Assembly (NCBI GenBank): GCA_009996555.1
Contig: JAACZX010000502.1
Coordinates: forward strand, 1-7,577
DNA: 7,577 bases
Direction of reading: 5' to 3'
Source: Chitinophagaceae bacterium
GTDB lineage: Bacteria; Bacteroidota; Bacteroidia; Chitinophagales; Chitinophagaceae
Position numbers and translations under genes: made by a program. Positions 5,372 to 7,577 of the stretch are shown here, piece after piece. The notes beneath the pieces were generated by a model. That model was given only the letters and a program-made list of their open reading frames with translations. It was not told where the DNA came from and did not search any database. Position 1 is the first letter of the stretch. Each line of letters starts with the position of its first letter.

Positions 5372-7093
5372 CTATTGCCTTCTTGCCAGCACAACCTGGT
5401 TTTTAAAACGTTTTACTTTCCCCTGCAGGTTAAATACTTCGGTAAAGATCACATAAGGTCCCATGGGCAGTTGCTGGAATTTATCATTCAAACCATCCCA
5501 GCGGAAATTGCCCTGTTGACTGCAAATGGCATTTCGCTGCAATGCCTTTACAGGTCGGCCACCTGCATCAAATACAGTAATATTCATGACATAACCTGTT
5601 TCAGCAAAGCGGTAACTGATGGTAAGAAGATCATCAGTGCCATCATTGTCGGGTGAAAATACTTCAGGCGTTACCGTTACATCGCCCTGTACCTGCAAAT
5701 CCAAACGGAATTGAGAGTTTTGATAAGAAGGTGTGCCATAGCCCACATCTTTTGCAGCACTGTACCAGTTGTCTTTATTTTGTGTGGCAGCATTTGGATC
5801 AATACGTTCAAGTGCCACTCCCTCACGGTTGCGGATAAGTGCAAAATGCCATTTTTCATCATAAGCCAATTCATCAACAATCAACCCGCCATTATCGGTT
5901 ATTACTACATTTCCGCTTGCATCAGGAAAAGAAGGCATGGAGCTGATGTTGAGAAATGCAGAAAGATTCGTTGCAGTGAACTGCCGCTTTACAATTGTTT
6001 CATCTGCACTTAGTACGAGATATTCACCGGGAAACATGGCCTGATCTGCGGTTGTTAATGCACGCATATTGGCGATGCTGCCTGCTGTATTGCGGTTGGC
6101 AATGAGTAATGTTTTTAAATTGATGATCTTGTTACTGCGGTTATACAGTTCCACATAATCAGTGCCATCAGTTGCGGGGTTGAACAGCAGTTCATTGATG
6201 ATAACATCGTTTGCGGCCACAGGCGAACTTACACCAACCCTTGCAGTATTAAATGCGCCTATACGGTTGCCAACACAATCGCTAACAATTGAAGCGGTAA
6301 CAGTATAAACTGTGCCGGCCTGCAATTGATTGTTGAGTGTAAGCTGTACAGTATTGAACAGTGGCGCAATACATATTGCTGTTGCTGCAGCACCAATGCC
6401 ATTGCTGATGCTGTAGTTTGCAGCGGTTGCGGCTGATAAACTGTCGAGTGGTTCATCAAAGCTTAACAGCAGGGTGCTGTTATCAATGGCATAAGCCCTG
6501 GTGATAGCAGGAGGAGTTTGATCTGTATTTGTTCCGTCAACTGAATTTTTTATTCCCGGTGTGCCACCACGTGGGTCAATACTTGCACGCCAGTTACTGC
6601 TGCCATTGCATGGATTTTTTACATCTACCATTTCAAGTGTCCATCCGCCATCGCTTTTCACTGCATTATTAAACCACGATACATTGTATTCAACAGCATG
6701 AATGATTGCACCGTTGTTGTTGCGGATAAAGATCATTTCACCTGTATTATCCAATGAGGGAAAACTGGTAACGGCAAATGTGCGTCCATACTGCTGCAGG
6801 CTTGCAGCTGCCGTTGTGCCGCAAATGATGGCAATGCTGTCTGGCTGCAATAGGAAATTAGGTAAAACACCGCTGATGCCTGATGCATCACCCACACGCC
6901 AGTTTTGTAAGTTGATGGCGGTATTGGTTGTGTTTCTTATTTCGATCCATTCAACATTTGGCAACCCGATCTGCGGAGCAGGATCACTCATGATTTCAGT
7001 AATAACAACAGAGTACCTGTTTTGTGCGGCCAGCCTGTTTGTATAGCTCATCAGCAAACAAACAATTGTTATAAGCAGTAAGCGAAGGTGCAT
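5372..7093 (-). CDS. Secreted lamin-tail-domain protein with Ig-like and FlgD-like C-terminal domains
   Basis: Starting at ATG 7093 the product has 573 residues and a clean signal peptide (MHLRLLLITIVCLLMSYTNR then LAAQ, residues 1-24). The domains I read are: lamin-tail domain 1, about 28-185, with VITEIMSDP and VEWIEIRN, ending DPRGGTPGIKN; an SbsA-like Ig (Big_5) domain, about 192-288, beginning TPPAITRAYAIDNSTLLLSF; lamin-tail domain 2, about 295-460, with VIINELLFNP and DYVELYN, ending GYGTPSYQN; and a FlgD-like/gliding-associated C-terminal domain, about 470-573, with PEVFSPDNDGTDD and MGPYVIFTEVFN. Such proteins are exported surface or extracellular proteins of Bacteroidota. The C-terminal domain suggests type IX secretion or surface attachment, but a canonical sorting tail is not obvious. 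The frame is open upstream to 7276, but ATG 7093 directly precedes the signal peptide and follows AAGGAT, a plausible ribosome site. Confidence 0.88.
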   Translation of the reverse strand: MHLRLLLITIVCLLMSYTNRLAAQNRYSVVITEIMSDPAPQIGLPNVEWIEIRNTTNTAINLQNWRVGDASGISGVLPNFLLQPDSIAIICGTTAAASLQQYGRTFAVTSFPSLDNTGEMIFIRNNNGAIIHAVEYNVSWFNNAVKSDGGWTLEMVDVKNPCNGSSNWRASIDPRGGTPGIKNSVDGTNTDQTPPAITRAYAIDNSTLLLSFDEPLDSLSAATAANYSISNGIGAAATAICIAPLFNTVQLTLNNQLQAGTVYTVTASIVSDCVGNRIGAFNTARVGVSSPVAANDVIINELLFNPATDGTDYVELYNRSNKIINLKTLLIANRNTAGSIANMRALTTADQAMFPGEYLVLSADETIVKRQFTATNLSAFLNISSMPSFPDASGNVVITDNGGLIVDELAYDEKWHFALIRNREGVALERIDPNAATQNKDNWYSAAKDVGYGTPSYQNSQFRLDLQVQGDVTVTPEVFSPDNDGTDDLLTISYRFAETGYVMNITVFDAGGRPVKALQRNAICSQQGNFRWDGLNDKFQQLPMGPYVIFTEVFNLQGKVKRFKNQVVLARRQ

Positions 7094-7156
7094 ATCCTTA
7101 AAAATAACATTAATCAAACGATTGCGTAAATGAACAGGTGTTTTTTGTAAAAACAA
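7094..7156. other. AT-rich spacer upstream of the LTD-protein gene
   Basis: First part of the 318-bp divergent spacer (7094-7411). It contains AAGGAT just before the minus-strand start at 7093. No TAnnTTTG box was found for the minus strand anywhere in the spacer. The remainder of the spacer is listed under the asd leader elements. Confidence 0.4.
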
Positions 7157-7188
7157 TTTGGTGAAACGCTTTGCTGCATTTAATTTTG
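7157..7188 (+). promoter_or_regulatory. Bacteroidota-type promoter of the asd leader
   Basis: TTTG at 7157-7160, a 20-bp spacer, then TAATTTTG at 7181-7188 gives a full match to TTTG-N19-20-TAnnTTTG, the major sigma consensus of Bacteroidota. Transcription should start near 7193-7196. It is the only complete two-box match I found in the window, and no match lies between the terminator (7283-7314) and asd, so asd transcription probably has to pass the terminator. Confidence 0.7.
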
Positions 7189-7195
7189 GCATCCA

Positions 7196-7252
7196 ATGAT
7201 GATAATGAAACATACAAAACGCACTAAGAAACAGTTTCCTGTGGGAAGGTGA
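7196..7252 (+). CDS. Putative Lys/Thr-rich leader peptide of asd
   Basis: A short ORF reads MMIMKHTKRTKKQFPVGR and then stops at TGA 7250-7252 (18 codons from ATG 7196, or 15 from ATG 7205). Within eight consecutive codons (7208-7231) four are Lys and two are Thr; Met occurs three times near the start. The next gene is asd, whose product is the shared precursor of Lys, Thr and Met. The ORF sits just after the predicted transcription start, which would make ATG 7196 leaderless or nearly so and leaves about 10 nt before ATG 7205, and it precedes an intrinsic terminator by 30 nt. This is the arrangement of an attenuator leader peptide, where ribosome stalling at scarce-amino-acid codons decides termination. 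Translation is not demonstrated; a chance ORF of this size is possible. Confidence 0.5.
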   Translation: MMIMKHTKRTKKQFPVGR

Positions 7253-7314
7253 TCTTGTACGTTGTGTATAGAACATAATAACAGGCCTTCCCGAAATGGA
7301 AGGCCTTATTTTTT
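7235..7314 (+). promoter_or_regulatory. Candidate attenuator with mutually exclusive hairpins
   Basis: Four segments can pair alternately. Segment 1 is TTTCC (7235-7239), segment 2 GGGAAGG (7243-7249), segment 3 CCTTCCC (7286-7292) and segment 4 GGAAGGCCT (7298-7306). Segments 1 and 2 form a small hairpin (4 bp plus a wobble), 2 and 3 form a 7-bp antiterminator, and 3 and 4 form the terminator. GGAAGG occurs identically in segments 2 and 4. Segment 2 overlaps the last codons of the leader ORF. A ribosome at the stop codon would hide segment 2 and allow termination; a ribosome stalled on the Lys codons before 7232 would disrupt segment 1, freeing segment 2 to block the terminator. The mechanism is inferred from complementarity only. 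Confidence 0.5.
7283..7314 (+). terminator. Strong intrinsic terminator in the asd leader
   Basis: AGGCCTTCC (7283-7291) and GGAAGGCCT (7298-7306) form a perfect 9-bp stem with a 6-nt loop CGAAAT, followed by TATTTTTT. The T tract exists only on the plus strand. No plus-strand protein gene ends upstream: the neighbouring gene on that side is transcribed away. The terminator therefore acts on a transcript from the promoter at 7157-7188, before asd. Confidence 0.85.
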
Positions 7315-7315
7315 G

Positions 7316-7392
7316 CCCCGTCTGACGCCCCCGTCTGACGGATATAACTAATCAACCATAAAATAAATCTGTCAGACGGGGGCGTCCGGCAG
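7316..7392. repeat. GC-rich REP-like inverted repeat in the asd 5' region
   Basis: A 13-bp unit CCCCGTCTGACG(C) is repeated in tandem (7316-7327 and 7329-7340). Its second half forms a perfect 16-bp inverted repeat: GACGCCCCCGTCTGAC at 7324-7339 with GTCAGACGGGGGCGTC at 7371-7386. This extends inwards by a wobble and three pairs (to 7343/7367) and outwards past one mismatch (7320-7322/7388-7390). The 23-nt loop is AT-rich. The core CCGTCTGACGG is itself an odd palindrome. High GC in an AT-rich spacer suggests a dispersed extragenic palindromic element, or a stable RNA hairpin in the asd leader. Confidence 0.7.
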
Positions 7393-7411
7393 AAACAAAA
7401 CAAAACACAAA

Positions 7412-7577
7412 ATGAAAGTTGCAGTTGTTGGCGCTACCGGACTGGTAGGTACCAAAATGTTACAGGTATTGGCTGAGCGGAATTTTCCCGTTACCGAATT
7501 ACTTCCCGTTGCAAGTGAGCGTTCCGTTGGTAAAGACGTTGAATACAAAGGGAAGAAATTTAAAGTGGTAAGCATGA
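7412..7577 (+). CDS. asd: Aspartate-semialdehyde dehydrogenase, 5' part
   Basis: From ATG 7412 the sequence reads MKVAVVGATGLVGTKMLQVL, the N-terminal Rossmann nucleotide-binding motif (GATGxVG) of aspartate-semialdehyde dehydrogenase. It is followed by LAERNFPVTELLPVASERS and GKxVEYKGKKFKV, as in this family. The enzyme reduces aspartyl phosphate to aspartate semialdehyde with NADPH in the cytosol, the branch-point precursor for lysine/diaminopimelate, threonine and methionine. Only 55 codons are in the window; the catalytic Cys and His lie beyond the edge. The start is preceded by an A-rich tract (ACAAAACACAAA) without a Shine-Dalgarno sequence, as is common in Bacteroidota. The leader holds a promoter, a Lys/Thr-rich small ORF and a terminator, which suggests attenuation control. 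Confidence 0.93.
   Translation, partial: MKVAVVGATGLVGTKMLQVLAERNFPVTELLPVASERSVGKDVEYKGKKFKVVSM

Noticed and set aside
7094..7276. 61-residue N-terminal extension of the LTD protein
   Set aside because: The signal peptide starts at ATG 7093; the extension is basic and would bury the signal, and it overlaps the plus-strand leader and its promoter.
7283..7314. Terminator of the LTD-protein transcript
   Set aside because: It lies upstream of that minus-strand gene and its T tract is on the plus strand, so it cannot serve that gene.
7316..7392. CRISPR array
   Set aside because: Only two 13-bp tandem units plus an inverted copy; no regular spacers and no cas genes.

Overview
This looks like a chromosomal piece of a Bacteroidota genome, most likely family Chitinophagaceae. 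The evidence is AT-rich spacers, A-rich start regions with little Shine-Dalgarno signal, a perfect Bacteroidota-type promoter (TTTG-N20-TAnnTTTG), lipoproteins with Cys-Lys-Lys after the lipobox, and a secreted protein with lamin-tail and FlgD-like domains. No phage, IS, CRISPR, tRNA or rRNA is visible.

Left part (1-1993, minus strand). Three tandem paralogous small lipoproteins (1-199 partial, 320-849, 868-1410) share an LPPxTQTGxxTxG motif. They follow a small secreted, probably beta-barrel, envelope protein (1427-1993). The middle paralog carries a one-base frameshift in an A7 run directly after its lipobox cysteine.

Centre (1994-4262). A 319-residue HTH regulator (2163-3122, plus) has a perfect 15-bp palindrome in its upstream region. 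It converges with a small XRE-type regulator (3275-3595, minus). That regulator ends at an amber codon, but 32 further in-frame codons encode what looks like its missing leucine-rich coiled coil (3179-3274). A 100-residue orphan (3823-4125, plus) follows. Next is a gene-free stretch (4126-4260) with tandem repeats and nested inverted repeats.

Right part (4261-7577). A 347-residue protein has an apparent protein-kinase/aminoglycoside-phosphotransferase signature (Lys, Glu, GDxxxxN and IDFD in order). Upstream of it on the same strand is a secreted 573-residue LTD-Ig-LTD-FlgD-like protein. Divergent from these is the start of asd (aspartate-semialdehyde dehydrogenase), cut by the window edge.

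The most interesting region is the asd leader (7157-7411). A consensus promoter is followed by a tiny ORF with a Lys/Thr-rich run (KHTKRTKK), then a strong intrinsic terminator about 100 nt before the asd start. The sequence GGGAAGG at the end of the tiny ORF is complementary to the left arm of the terminator, so it can form an antiterminator. Asd makes the common precursor of Lys, Thr and Met, so this has the layout of a ribosome-mediated Lys/Thr attenuator. A GC-rich REP-like inverted repeat lies between the terminator and asd. This interpretation is inferred from sequence alone.
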